5,288 nucleotides of DNA from Spirochaetales bacterium (lineage in GTDB: Bacteria; Spirochaetota; Spirochaetia; SZUA-6; DRHE01), in the NCBI GenBank assembly GCA_016935715.1, contig JAFGQJ010000075.1:1-5288 (forward strand), written 5' to 3'. Below the pieces are notes generated by a model. The model saw only the letters and a program-made list of their open reading frames with translations. It ran no database searches and was not told the DNA's origin. Positions 1-5,288 of the stretch are shown one piece after another; position 1 is the first letter of the stretch; each line of letters begins with the position of its first letter. Position numbers and translations under genes: made by a program.

Positions 1-73
1 CGAGGCCCGGATCGACGAGGGGGTCGAACGCATCCTGAAGCTCAAGCTCCGCTACGGACTGCTTGCTGATTGA
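1..73 (+). CDS. C-terminus of a glycoside hydrolase family 3 protein (partial, 5' end outside window)
   Basis: The open frame enters from the left edge (first full codon at 2) and stops at TGA 71-73, leaving 23 residues that include RIDEGVERILKLKLRYGLL. This matches the pattern I know from the end of the GH3 catalytic domain (I-D-x-[SA]-V-x-R-I-L-x-L-K-x-x-x-G-L). In two-domain GH3 beta-glucosidases this segment is mid-protein and followed by a C-terminal domain. Here the frame ends three residues later, which fits the single-domain, NagZ-like beta-N-acetylhexosaminidase or short beta-glucosidase type. The substrate cannot be decided, because the catalytic Asp and the NagZ His/Asp loop lie outside the window. 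The gene converges on the lipoprotein gene with 40 bp between the stop codons. Confidence 0.7.
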   Translation, partial: EARIDEGVERILKLKLRYGLLAD

Positions 74-111
74 AACGCAGCGGCCGGCTCCGACTGCCGG
101 GGGAATCGCCT
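72..111 (+). repeat. Left copy of an imperfect direct repeat flanking the operon
   Basis: Positions 72-87 read GAAACGCAGCGGCCGG and are identical to 5202-5217. After a diverged stretch, both copies again share CCGG followed by ATCGCCT (97-100 and 105-111 here; 5229-5232 and 5233-5239 on the right). The left copy has four extra bases (GGGA) between those blocks. It starts inside the GH3 stop codon and ends just before the stop codon of the lipoprotein gene. Origin and role are unknown. It could be a dispersed intergenic repeat or the scar of a segmental duplication. Confidence 0.5.
84..100. terminator. Weak bidirectional hairpin in the convergent gap
   Basis: CCGGC (84-88) pairs with GCCGG (96-100) around a 7-base loop, in the 40-bp gap between two converging genes, where a shared terminator would be expected. 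The stem is only 5 bp, although all G-C. No T-run follows on the plus side, and only a short GTTTC follows some distance out on the minus side. This is not a convincing intrinsic terminator. Position is the main argument, and Rho-dependent ending is equally possible. Confidence 0.25.
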
Positions 112-113
112 GT

Positions 114-2870
114 CTATTCCGCGGTTCGGACCACCTCGGTGCCCTGAAAGCCGCGGAACTTGTACACATACTCTCCGCTCACTGCGATTCCATATGCACT
201 CGGTGAATCGATGGCGGTCTCCAGGAGCTCAGGCGTCGCGGGATCGCTGTCTCCCAGATTCGTGTTGTCCAGGATGAGCAGAGCAGCCCCGGCGTCGGCA
301 ACATACACGTAGTTACCGTGCACCTCCACCCCCTGTGCATCGGCGGTTGGGTGGGTATATTCTACGGAATACAGGGGGTCCTCCAGATCCAGAATACGAA
401 GACCTTTCCCGCTCTGCGCCACGTACGCGTAGCGCCCGCTGATGGCCACGTCCCTGGCCCATTCGTTCGAATCGTCGAAGGAGTGGACCAAGTCGATCGA
501 TGCGGGATCACTGACATCCAGGATCTTTATTCCGGCCTGTTCATCCGCAACCACCGCCAGGTCACCGTACAGGGCGACATCCTGCGCCCGAAACGTCTTG
601 TACACTCCGACCACTTCAGGCTGTCCCGGTGCGGAGATGTCCACGATGATCAGTCCCCCGTCCCGTCCCGCAATGTAAACGAGGTCGCCCCTGGCCGTCA
701 CTCCCTGCCCGATGGCGGGGAAGCTCCACCGTACGGTAGGATCGTCCGGGGAGGACAGGTCCAGAGCGTAGACCGTACCCCAATTGGCGACCAGGAGCAG
801 ATCCCCGTGCAGATAGAGCTTTCCCGCACTTCCCTCCAGCGCAACCGAGCGTATGTAGACGGGATTCTCGGGATCGGACACGTCGATCACCTGGATCCCC
901 ACGTCCGACTGCAGCGTGTAGAGGTAGTCGCCATGAACGATCCCGTGATATACCCAGGATGAACCATCGGCGGGGATCGTCGCGACAGGTGTCGGGGAGG
1001 CGGGCATGAGGAGGTTGATGACCTGCATGCCGTAGTAGCGTTCCGAAGTACAGGCATAGTGTCCGGAGAAGCCGACCGACCTCGTTCCGCCTTTCGAATC
1101 GAAGCGGCCGAGCAGAGCGGGGGGAGTCCGGGAGAGGTCCAGGACGATGAGCCCGGCGACGTCGTCCGCAATGCAGCCGATGCTTCCGAGAATCCCCACC
1201 CCGTAGGTATTGTCCGAGTCGTACGAGGTTATCTCGGTGAACGGGGAAACGGACACGTCGATGATCCGCATTCCATTGTAGTAGTCGGCTATATAGACCC
1301 GCCCGGGTGAAGCCACTATGTCGAACGCACAACCGATGTCGGTGAAGCTTCCCGCCGCAGTGGGACTGGCAGGGTTTGCTACATTGTATGCGGTCATCCC
1401 ATCGTAGTAGTCGGCGATGTAGGCGACGTCGTTGCTGATTGCCGCTCTATAGGAGGCTCCGGGTGTGGTGAGCGTATTAATGTATTGAGGATCGGACGGA
1501 TCCAGGATGTCGATGATGTGAACGCCCGGATTTGTGCTGCCGGTATCCCCGAGATAGACGTAACGGCCTGCGATGGTTACACGACGGGGCACCTCGATGA
1601 CCACCGGTCCATCGTAGGTCGACAGCTCGACGGGACTGGCCGGATTGCTCACGTCCAGTACCACCAGACCGACGTTGTCCGTGGCCAGGCAGAGGATCTC
1701 CCCCTGCACCGCTGCATCTCTGACAAGATCCGTCGTGGCAATGGTGGTTACCAGGTGCGGATGTACCGGGTCCGAGATGTCGACCACGTGGGTGCCGGTG
1801 CTGTAGGCGGCCAGGTACGCATAGTCGCCCTCCACGGCGATCCGGTTGATCGATGCGCCGGTATACAGTGAGCCCACAGCCCTCTCGTCAGCCGACGGAA
1901 AATGCTCCATCCTGGCCCAGGCAGGGGCGCTCTTCGTCTGCGTCTGCGAAGCTGGCGCTACCCGGTAGTAGTAGTGGCGTCCAGGTTCCACGTTCCGGTC
2001 GACGAACACGGTCTCCGTTATATCCCCTGAGATATTGACCGGGGCAGCCCCGGCGTCATCGGCGGAACGAAATACGACGTATCCTTCGGCTCCGTCGACG
2101 CCCGGCCAGGAAAGCGTGATTTCCGTATAGTGGGGGTCGGCGACAGGCACCACGGTGTATGCCGATATCGGTATGGCTCTGTCGTATCCCGACCAGTTGT
2201 CCGGCCCCTCCTCGGCGTGTGCCCTGAGCAGGAAAACGTACGGGGCTCCATTCCTGAGACCGGTCAGCGTGCAGGGGGAGGATACGTCCGTCACGTGCGT
2301 CCCGTATCCCTCCGACGGAAGGGTCCCATCCGGGGTGTAGTAGAGGCTGTACTGCAGCGTCGCCGGAACGGCTTCCCAGCTCAAGGTCACGGAGCGGTTA
2401 CCCGGCTCTACGCTGAACGACGGGATGTCGTCGCCGGTGATCTTTTTGAGATTCAGAGAAATCTCGGCCACATTGGTGTTCCAGTCTTCGGCGATGACCT
2501 TGAGCAGAAAGGTGGGCCCCAGGTCGATGGTCGAGAACTGGAAGCTGAAGGAGCCGTCCTCCGCCCTTGTCACGGTTCCCTCGATGTCGCTGCCCGGGAT
2601 CTCATAGGTGATCGATTTGATCCGACCCCCCTCGCCCGTTTCCGTGGACGAGTCGCAGACCGTGCCCGTCACGATCACCGTTTTCGCGCAGCTGCTGCCG
2701 TCTTCCGGCGATATGATCGCTATCACCGGCCCGACTGCATCGTATACCTGGAGCAGCATGTCCTTGTTGAAGGGAGGCGGGCAGGAGAGAAGGAACAACG
2801 CCGCCAGAAACGGTGCGAAGAACCCGATCGCCTTTTGCCTTCGAATGGATGATTGACCCCTTGTTTCCAT
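114..2870 (-). CDS. Exported lipoprotein with Ig-like, two fibronectin type III and 14 LVIVD beta-propeller repeats
   Basis: The product has 918 residues, starting at ATG 2870 and ending at TAG 114-116. The start is fixed by GGAGGA seven bases upstream. Residues 1-30 form a lipoprotein signal: Arg/Lys-rich n-region (R10, R11, K12), hydrophobic core, and lipobox L27-L28-S29-C30. The mature protein would therefore be lipid-anchored by Cys30 in the inner or outer membrane. Residues ~46-142 look like a bacterial Ig-like domain (VIAIISPEDGSS... VIVTGTV). Residues ~149-238 and ~240-325 are fibronectin type III-like (VTLSWEAV; ITLSWPGVDGAEGYVVFR). From ~328 to the end are LVIVD-type repeats (GDYAYLA..., G-x-x-V-V-D-I-S-D-P). 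No catalytic motif is visible, so a binding or scaffold role at the cell surface or in the periplasm is inferred. It lies 3 bp downstream of the transglutaminase-like gene and is very likely co-transcribed and translationally coupled with it. Domain calls are solid at fold level; the ligand is unknown. Confidence 0.9.
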   Translation of the reverse strand: METRGQSSIRRQKAIGFFAPFLAALFLLSCPPPFNKDMLLQVYDAVGPVIAIISPEDGSSCAKTVIVTGTVCDSSTETGEGGRIKSITYEIPGSDIEGTVTRAEDGSFSFQFSTIDLGPTFLLKVIAEDWNTNVAEISLNLKKITGDDIPSFSVEPGNRSVTLSWEAVPATLQYSLYYTPDGTLPSEGYGTHVTDVSSPCTLTGLRNGAPYVFLLRAHAEEGPDNWSGYDRAIPISAYTVVPVADPHYTEITLSWPGVDGAEGYVVFRSADDAGAAPVNISGDITETVFVDRNVEPGRHYYYRVAPASQTQTKSAPAWARMEHFPSADERAVGSLYTGASINRIAVEGDYAYLAAYSTGTHVVDISDPVHPHLVTTIATTDLVRDAAVQGEILCLATDNVGLVVLDVSNPASPVELSTYDGPVVIEVPRRVTIAGRYVYLGDTGSTNPGVHIIDILDPSDPQYINTLTTPGASYRAAISNDVAYIADYYDGMTAYNVANPASPTAAGSFTDIGCAFDIVASPGRVYIADYYNGMRIIDVSVSPFTEITSYDSDNTYGVGILGSIGCIADDVAGLIVLDLSRTPPALLGRFDSKGGTRSVGFSGHYACTSERYYGMQVINLLMPASPTPVATIPADGSSWVYHGIVHGDYLYTLQSDVGIQVIDVSDPENPVYIRSVALEGSAGKLYLHGDLLLVANWGTVYALDLSSPDDPTVRWSFPAIGQGVTARGDLVYIAGRDGGLIIVDISAPGQPEVVGVYKTFRAQDVALYGDLAVVADEQAGIKILDVSDPASIDLVHSFDDSNEWARDVAISGRYAYVAQSGKGLRILDLEDPLYSVEYTHPTADAQGVEVHGNYVYVADAGAALLILDNTNLGDSDPATPELLETAIDSPSAYGIAVSGEYVYKFRGFQGTEVVRTAE
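117..1889 (-). repeat. Fourteen LVIVD-type beta-propeller blades (residues 328-918 of the lipoprotein)
   Basis: The recurring unit is about 40 residues: [x-x-V-A-V-x-G-x-Y-x-Y-V-A]-x-x-x-x-G-[L-x-I-[LV]-D-[VI]-S-[DN]-P-x-x-P]-x-x-[V-x-x-x]. Units begin near residues 341, 382, 425, 472, 511, 553, 595, 638, 681, 721, 761, 803, 844 and 891. Unit 3 has a few extra residues (GSTNPG), and unit 13 has a longer tail (NLGDSDPATPELLE). The last unit stops after its third strand (TEVVRTAE). The missing fourth strand is supplied by residues 328-338 (DERAVGSLYTG), just before unit 1, the usual molecular-velcro closure of propellers. LVIVD repeats are known from bacterial and archaeal surface proteins; the propeller fold is an inference from that family. 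Confidence 0.8.
2781..2870 (-). other. Lipoprotein signal peptide and lipobox
   Basis: This covers codons 1-30 of the lipoprotein gene, with the lipidated Cys30 codon at 2781-2783. The core AIGFFAPFLAALFLLSC is followed by three prolines and FNKD. The LLSC box agrees with the signal peptidase II consensus ([LVI]-[ASTVI]-[GAS]-C). There is no Asp at +2 (it is Pro), so the E. coli inner-membrane retention signal is absent. Final localisation cannot be read more precisely because sorting rules differ between diderm phyla. Confidence 0.85.
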
Positions 2871-2873
2871 CGC

Positions 2874-5057
2874 TCACTCCTCCACGAACAGGATGTCGTA
2901 CTCCGGATCCCTCTCCTCGGCGGCCCGGGCTTGAGAAGACCGGCGGGTGCCCAGGTAGGCGTGCTCCGCCGCCTTCTGGGCATCGATCCTCTCCGCTCGA
3001 GCGTAGTAACCTTCGGCCCGCCCGTAGTCCTCCATCAGGTAGTAGGCCTTGGAGATGTTGAGCAGCACCTTCAGGGCCATCGAATCCTGCCCCATGCCCC
3101 GCTGCACCAGAGCATCGTAGCTGCGCAGGTACTGTTCCACGGCCCTCGAAAAGTCCTTTTTCAGGTACAAAAGATTGGCCAGGTTCACTTGGGCGCTCAA
3201 ATACGCGGGATTCACATCGAGGGCTTTTTGAAAAGCCCTCTCCGCCTGTGCGTAGCGCTGAAACCGGGCGTATACGATTCCCAGCTTGTTGTAGTCCTGC
3301 TCCCGCCCGCTCTGATGGGCCGCCTGGCTGTGCTCCGTAGCCACCGCCTCGATCACCCGGTCCATGTCCCGCTCGAAGCCCTCAATGATCGCCTCGGTGC
3401 GGCCGTACTGCAGCCCCAAGTCCGTCTCCCGTAATCCCACCGGCCGATATACCTCCTGGCACTCCCGCGTGCGGTAGAAACCTCTTTTCTCCGGGGCATT
3501 CCCGTACTCCAGCCACTGTTCCGCCCCTTTCCTCCAGGCTTCCACGAATCCGCTCTTCCCGATGAGGGTGATCTCCACCGGCACCCACAGCTCCCCCTCC
3601 ACGTTGATGGTCATGGAACGCTCCGGATGAAGCTGCTGGTATTCGCGTCCCGCTTCCCCGGTGTTGAACGCCGAATAGATATGTCCCGGCACGGTGATGA
3701 ACGCCGTTTCCGCACCTGCCGCCTCCAGCAGCGAGCAGTACAGTACGGTGAGATCGTCGCAGTCCCCGGTAATCCGCCTGAGGGTGTCCCGCGGCAGGCT
3801 GACCGAGTCCACCACGACGGGATTCTCCTGGACCCTGGTGAAGGGAAGGGTGGGATCGGCCTGATACAGACAGCCGATCTCTGCCAGGGCGTGGAACACC
3901 TGGATGGCCAGCTGCAGCGCCCCGTTGTAGAGAGGGATCTGCTGCTCCTTGCAGGCCTGGCGGATGAAGCTGGAGTAGTTGCGCAGGGCGCTGTCCGCCG
4001 GGGTGATGAACGCCGCCACCTTGCGGTCGTCATCCCAGGTCATCGCCGTCTTGTCGTGCAGGTCGTAGGTCACCGACTGCCTCTGCTCCGCCGGTTTGCC
4101 TCTGGACTTGTAGCGGGCGATTACCTCCCCGGTCAGGGGTGTGACCCCTTCGGTGGCGAACACCTCCCGGTTGAAGGAGGCGAACAGCGGCACCTCGGCG
4201 CTCTGCCCCGGCTCCAGCCGCTCGACCGCGGCCGCGGGAGTCGGAGAGTCCATGTAGCCGGGCTGCAGGAAATCAACCTCCACGTCTGTGATGGCATGCT
4301 TCTCCGTGTTTACCAGGGTCACCCGGCCCACCGGATTGTTCACGTAGTAGCTCTGCATGGCTGCGAATACCGCAGGCATGGACACCTGCTCGAAGCGAAG
4401 GCTGCGGATGACGGCTCCCGGGGCATCCGGGTCCTGCCCGAAGCGGTAGGAAGCGCAGAAGCCGATTCCGAAGATGAAGCCGTTGAACTCCTCGAGGTCG
4501 CTCAACGACAGCAGGTACTTCACGTTCGGATGAACGTCGATGGAGAGGTTGAAGGAGGGATTCAGGGCGATGCGGGCTCCCCCTTCGAACAGCAGGTTTG
4601 CCGAGCTTACCGTGCCCTCCTCAGGAAGAACTTCCCGGAAGATCGCCTCGCTGAACCCCGCCAGGGCTTCCCCTCCGATCTCGAAGTTCTTGGCGAATCG
4701 GTGGGAGTAGGTCAGCCCCGCGGAACCGTAAAAGTGCGTATGCGTCCAGTCCCGGGTTGCCTCCGAATCCTGGTGGGTGAAGCGCGTCATGCCCGCTCTG
4801 GCCGTAGGCTGCAGCGCCGGCATGGTCCGAAGAGGCCAACGCAGCGCCGCGGAGATATCGAAGATGTTGTACTGGGATCCGTAGGTGCCGAAGGGGGAGA
4901 GGGCCTGGTACTCTATGCCAACCGAAAGGGGAAAGCGGTAGTAGGTGTTGTAGTCGATCTCCGGGGTTTGAGCAGTACAAACAACGGATGCCAGAAGGAA
5001 CAGCAGGGCGGAGAGAAACGCCTTTGGAGCGAGACTCCTGAGGTTCGGGCCGGTCAT
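2874..5057 (-). CDS. Exported beta-barrel / transglutaminase-like / TPR protein
   Basis: The product has 727 residues from ATG 5057, chosen because GGAG (5066-5069) lies 8 bases away; in-frame GTG codons at 5063 and 5060 would be only 2 and 5 bases away (729 or 728 residues). Residues 1-29 are a signal peptide, probably cut by signal peptidase I after CTA (T28-A29, then Q30). Residues ~41-206 alternate in about eight short amphipathic strands and end in ASYRFG, like a small outer-membrane barrel. Residues ~228-335 look Ig-like, followed by a conserved-looking MTWDDDRKVAAF linker (339-350). The transglutaminase-like domain (~355-500) has Cys433 in GDCDDLTVLYC, His459 in VPGHIYSAF and Glu495 in LWVPVEITL, a plausible catalytic triad with Glu for Asp. 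Residues ~586-693 are three TPRs. The fold family includes peptidases and amidases as well as cross-linking enzymes, so the reaction is undetermined. It is the first gene of the operon, 3 bp before the lipoprotein gene, with its own promoter at 5101-5128. Confidence 0.9.
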   Translation of the reverse strand: MTGPNLRSLAPKAFLSALLFLLASVVCTAQTPEIDYNTYYRFPLSVGIEYQALSPFGTYGSQYNIFDISAALRWPLRTMPALQPTARAGMTRFTHQDSEATRDWTHTHFYGSAGLTYSHRFAKNFEIGGEALAGFSEAIFREVLPEEGTVSSANLLFEGGARIALNPSFNLSIDVHPNVKYLLSLSDLEEFNGFIFGIGFCASYRFGQDPDAPGAVIRSLRFEQVSMPAVFAAMQSYYVNNPVGRVTLVNTEKHAITDVEVDFLQPGYMDSPTPAAAVERLEPGQSAEVPLFASFNREVFATEGVTPLTGEVIARYKSRGKPAEQRQSVTYDLHDKTAMTWDDDRKVAAFITPADSALRNYSSFIRQACKEQQIPLYNGALQLAIQVFHALAEIGCLYQADPTLPFTRVQENPVVVDSVSLPRDTLRRITGDCDDLTVLYCSLLEAAGAETAFITVPGHIYSAFNTGEAGREYQQLHPERSMTINVEGELWVPVEITLIGKSGFVEAWRKGAEQWLEYGNAPEKRGFYRTRECQEVYRPVGLRETDLGLQYGRTEAIIEGFERDMDRVIEAVATEHSQAAHQSGREQDYNKLGIVYARFQRYAQAERAFQKALDVNPAYLSAQVNLANLLYLKKDFSRAVEQYLRSYDALVQRGMGQDSMALKVLLNISKAYYLMEDYGRAEGYYARAERIDAQKAAEHAYLGTRRSSQARAAEERDPEYDILFVEE
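2878..2883 (-). promoter_or_regulatory. Ribosome binding site of the lipoprotein gene, inside the upstream gene's 3' end
   Basis: On the minus strand GGAGGA lies seven bases before ATG 2870. It is formed by the last two Glu codons of the upstream gene, directly before its TGA (2874-2876). The strong Shine-Dalgarno match fixes the start. Because the site is covered by ribosomes finishing the first gene, translation of the two proteins is expected to be coupled. Confidence 0.85.
2979..3302 (-). repeat. Three tetratricopeptide repeats at the C-terminus of the transglutaminase-like protein
   Basis: Residues ~586-618 contain YNKLGIVYARFQRYAQAERA followed by FQKALDVNPA, a nearly canonical TPR (A-x-x-x-F at the second helix and the closing N-P). 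Residues ~620-653 (NLANLLYLKKDFSRAVEQYL) and ~660-693 (NISKAYYLMEDYGRAEGYYA) repeat the pattern. TPRs normally bind partner proteins. The co-encoded lipoprotein is the obvious candidate, but nothing in the sequence proves the pairing. A charged tail of about 35 residues (EERDPEYD) follows the last repeat. Confidence 0.85.
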
Positions 5058-5065
5058 CACCACAT

Positions 5066-5069
5066 CTCC
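5066..5069 (-). promoter_or_regulatory. Ribosome binding site of the transglutaminase-like gene
   Basis: On the minus strand the order is GGAG, AT, GTG, GTG, ATG. Only the ATG at 5057 has standard spacing (8 bases), so it is preferred over the GTG at 5063. The choice changes the protein by two residues and does not affect the signal peptide. Confidence 0.7.
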
Positions 5070-5100
5070 ATACGGTTGTTTTTTTGTAGCTATACGATAA

Positions 5101-5128
5101 ATTATACAGCAAAATTATGGGATCTCAA
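5101..5128 (-). promoter_or_regulatory. Sigma70-type promoter of the two-gene operon
   Basis: On the minus strand TTGAGA (5128-5123) and a perfect TATAAT (5106-5101) are separated by 16 bases. The spacer is AT-rich (CATAATTTTG), in contrast to the GC-rich surroundings. Transcription would start near 5094, giving a leader of about 37 bases with an A7 run (complement of 5079-5085) before the ribosome binding site. No other promoter-like sequence is evident between the two genes, so this one probably drives both. Confidence 0.75.
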
Positions 5129-5181
5129 GTTGGGGTCTGTTTGGAGTGTCTGATCCTGAATCCGACGTTCGAAACCCTGCC

Positions 5182-5207
5182 CGTTTCCGCTCGAATCGCT
5201 GGAAACG
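5182..5207. repeat. Perfect inverted repeat between the divergent promoters (candidate operator)
   Basis: CGTTTCC (5182-5188) and GGAAACG (5201-5207) are exact reverse complements separated by 12 bases. The right arm overlaps the start of the right-hand direct repeat copy. The dyad lies about 55 bases upstream of the probable start site of the rightward gene and about 75 bases upstream of the operon promoter's -35 box, so it could be a regulator site for either. No T-run follows, so it does not look like a terminator. Short dyads also occur by chance. Confidence 0.35.
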
Positions 5208-5239
5208 CAGCGGCCGGGCAGATCTCTTCCGGATCGCCT
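5202..5239 (+). repeat. Right copy of the imperfect direct repeat flanking the operon
   Basis: Positions 5202-5217 match 72-87 exactly over 16 bases, and the shared CCGG and ATCGCCT blocks recur at 5229-5239. In this copy the final T is the first base of the TATAAT box of the rightward gene, so the repeat lies directly upstream of, and slightly overlaps, a promoter. The left copy has no TATAAT at the equivalent place. Confidence 0.5.
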
Positions 5240-5244
5240 ATAAT
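5239..5244 (+). promoter_or_regulatory. -10 box of the rightward gene, without a recognisable -35
   Basis: TATAAT is a perfect -10 hexamer 20 bases before the ATG at 5265. With a start near 5251 the leader would be about 14 bases, just enough for the AGGAGG site. At 16-18 bp spacing the -35 positions (about 5215-5222) read GC-rich sequence with no resemblance to TTGACA. The promoter may therefore be weak, need an activator, or not be real. Confidence 0.45.
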
Positions 5245-5253
5245 TGGGGATAC

Positions 5254-5259
5254 AGGAGG
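5254..5259 (+). promoter_or_regulatory. Ribosome binding site of the rightward gene
   Basis: AGGAGG ends five bases before ATG 5265. It excludes the earlier ATG at 5260, which reads Met-Gln-stop, and disfavours an in-frame TTG at 5244. Confidence 0.75.
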
Positions 5260-5264
5260 ATGCA

Positions 5265-5288
5265 ATGACCGGAAAAAGAGTGTTGGCG
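5265..5288 (+). CDS. N-terminus of a rightward gene (partial, eight codons, product unknown)
   Basis: ATG at 5265 opens MTGKRVLA and runs off the right edge in frame. An ideal AGGAGG five bases upstream and a TATAAT box 20 bases upstream make this a credible gene start. An in-frame TAA at 5241-5243 means the gene cannot extend farther left than the TTG at 5244. The eight residues give no indication of function. The gene is divergent from the transglutaminase/lipoprotein operon, so the two could share control through the 207-bp region between them. Confidence 0.6.

Noticed and set aside
318..962. A 214-codon plus-strand open frame opposite the lipoprotein gene
   Set aside because: It is antisense to well-defined propeller repeats, has no convincing ribosome binding site, and its translation shows no domain-like pattern.
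616..1332. A 238-codon minus-strand frame overlapping the propeller repeats
   Set aside because: It is an Arg-rich shifted-frame translation of the same repeats; the main frame carries the recognisable motifs.
2853..3434. A 193-codon plus-strand open frame opposite the TPR region
   Set aside because: It is antisense to clear TPR repeats and crosses the junction of the two real genes; its sequence shows no family resemblance.
5055..5065. The second cysteine-like option for the upstream gene: VVC at residues 25-27 as a lipobox
   Set aside because: The residue before Cys is Val rather than Gly, Ala or Ser, and a signal peptidase I site (CTA before Q30) fits better; a relaxed lipobox cannot be fully excluded.
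5079..5085. T7 run (A7 in the operon leader) as a possible phase-variable tract
   Set aside because: It lies in the untranslated leader between the promoter and the ribosome binding site, is short, and would not shift any reading frame.
3627..5153. A 508-codon plus-strand open frame opposite the transglutaminase-like gene
   Set aside because: It is wholly antisense to a gene with clear domains, its translation is rich in Arg, Gly, His and Val with no recognisable motif, and long antisense frames are common in GC-rich DNA.
5165..5178. ACGTTCGAAACCCT resembles a tRNA T-loop (GTTCGAAAC)
   Set aside because: No matching acceptor, D-arm or anticodon arm can be folded around it; the TTCGAA palindrome explains the resemblance.

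Overview
The window is GC-rich (about 60% by eye) with compact bacterial gene spacing. Its centre is a two-gene, leftward (minus-strand) operon of exported envelope proteins. A lipoprotein signal with an LLSC lipobox, an outer-membrane-type beta-barrel segment and a transglutaminase-like/TPR architecture point to a diderm bacterium. The overall protein style recalls free-living Spirochaetota (Spirochaeta-like), but that assignment is an inference from memory of such proteins and is only moderately secure.

Layout from left to right. (1) Positions 1-73 hold the last 23 codons of a plus-strand gene that looks like the C-terminus of a single-domain glycoside hydrolase family 3 enzyme (NagZ / beta-glucosidase-like). 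(2) A 40-bp convergent gap follows, containing a short GC-rich hairpin and one copy of an imperfect direct repeat. (3) The 918-residue lipoprotein gene runs on the minus strand from 2870 to 114: lipobox Cys30, one Ig-like domain, two fibronectin type III domains, then 14 LVIVD-type beta-propeller repeats. (4) The 727-residue gene lies immediately upstream on the minus strand, from 5057 to 2874: signal peptide, probable eight-stranded beta-barrel, Ig-like domain, transglutaminase-like domain with Cys433/His459/Glu495, and three TPR repeats. (5) A 207-bp divergent intergenic region (5058-5264) carries a good sigma70-type promoter for the operon, a perfect 7-bp dyad, the second copy of the direct repeat, and a TATAAT/AGGAGG start region for a rightward gene. 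(6) The first eight codons of that rightward gene end the window.

The two central genes are separated by 3 bp, and the ribosome binding site of the second lies inside the last codons of the first. They are therefore very probably co-transcribed and translationally coupled. The simplest reading is a two-component envelope module: an outer-membrane-anchored protein with a transglutaminase-fold peptidase or cross-linking domain and TPR protein-binding repeats, made together with a large lipid-anchored double-propeller protein that could bind a partner or polymer. No substrate can be read from the sequence. No tRNA, rRNA, CRISPR array, transposase or phage gene was found.
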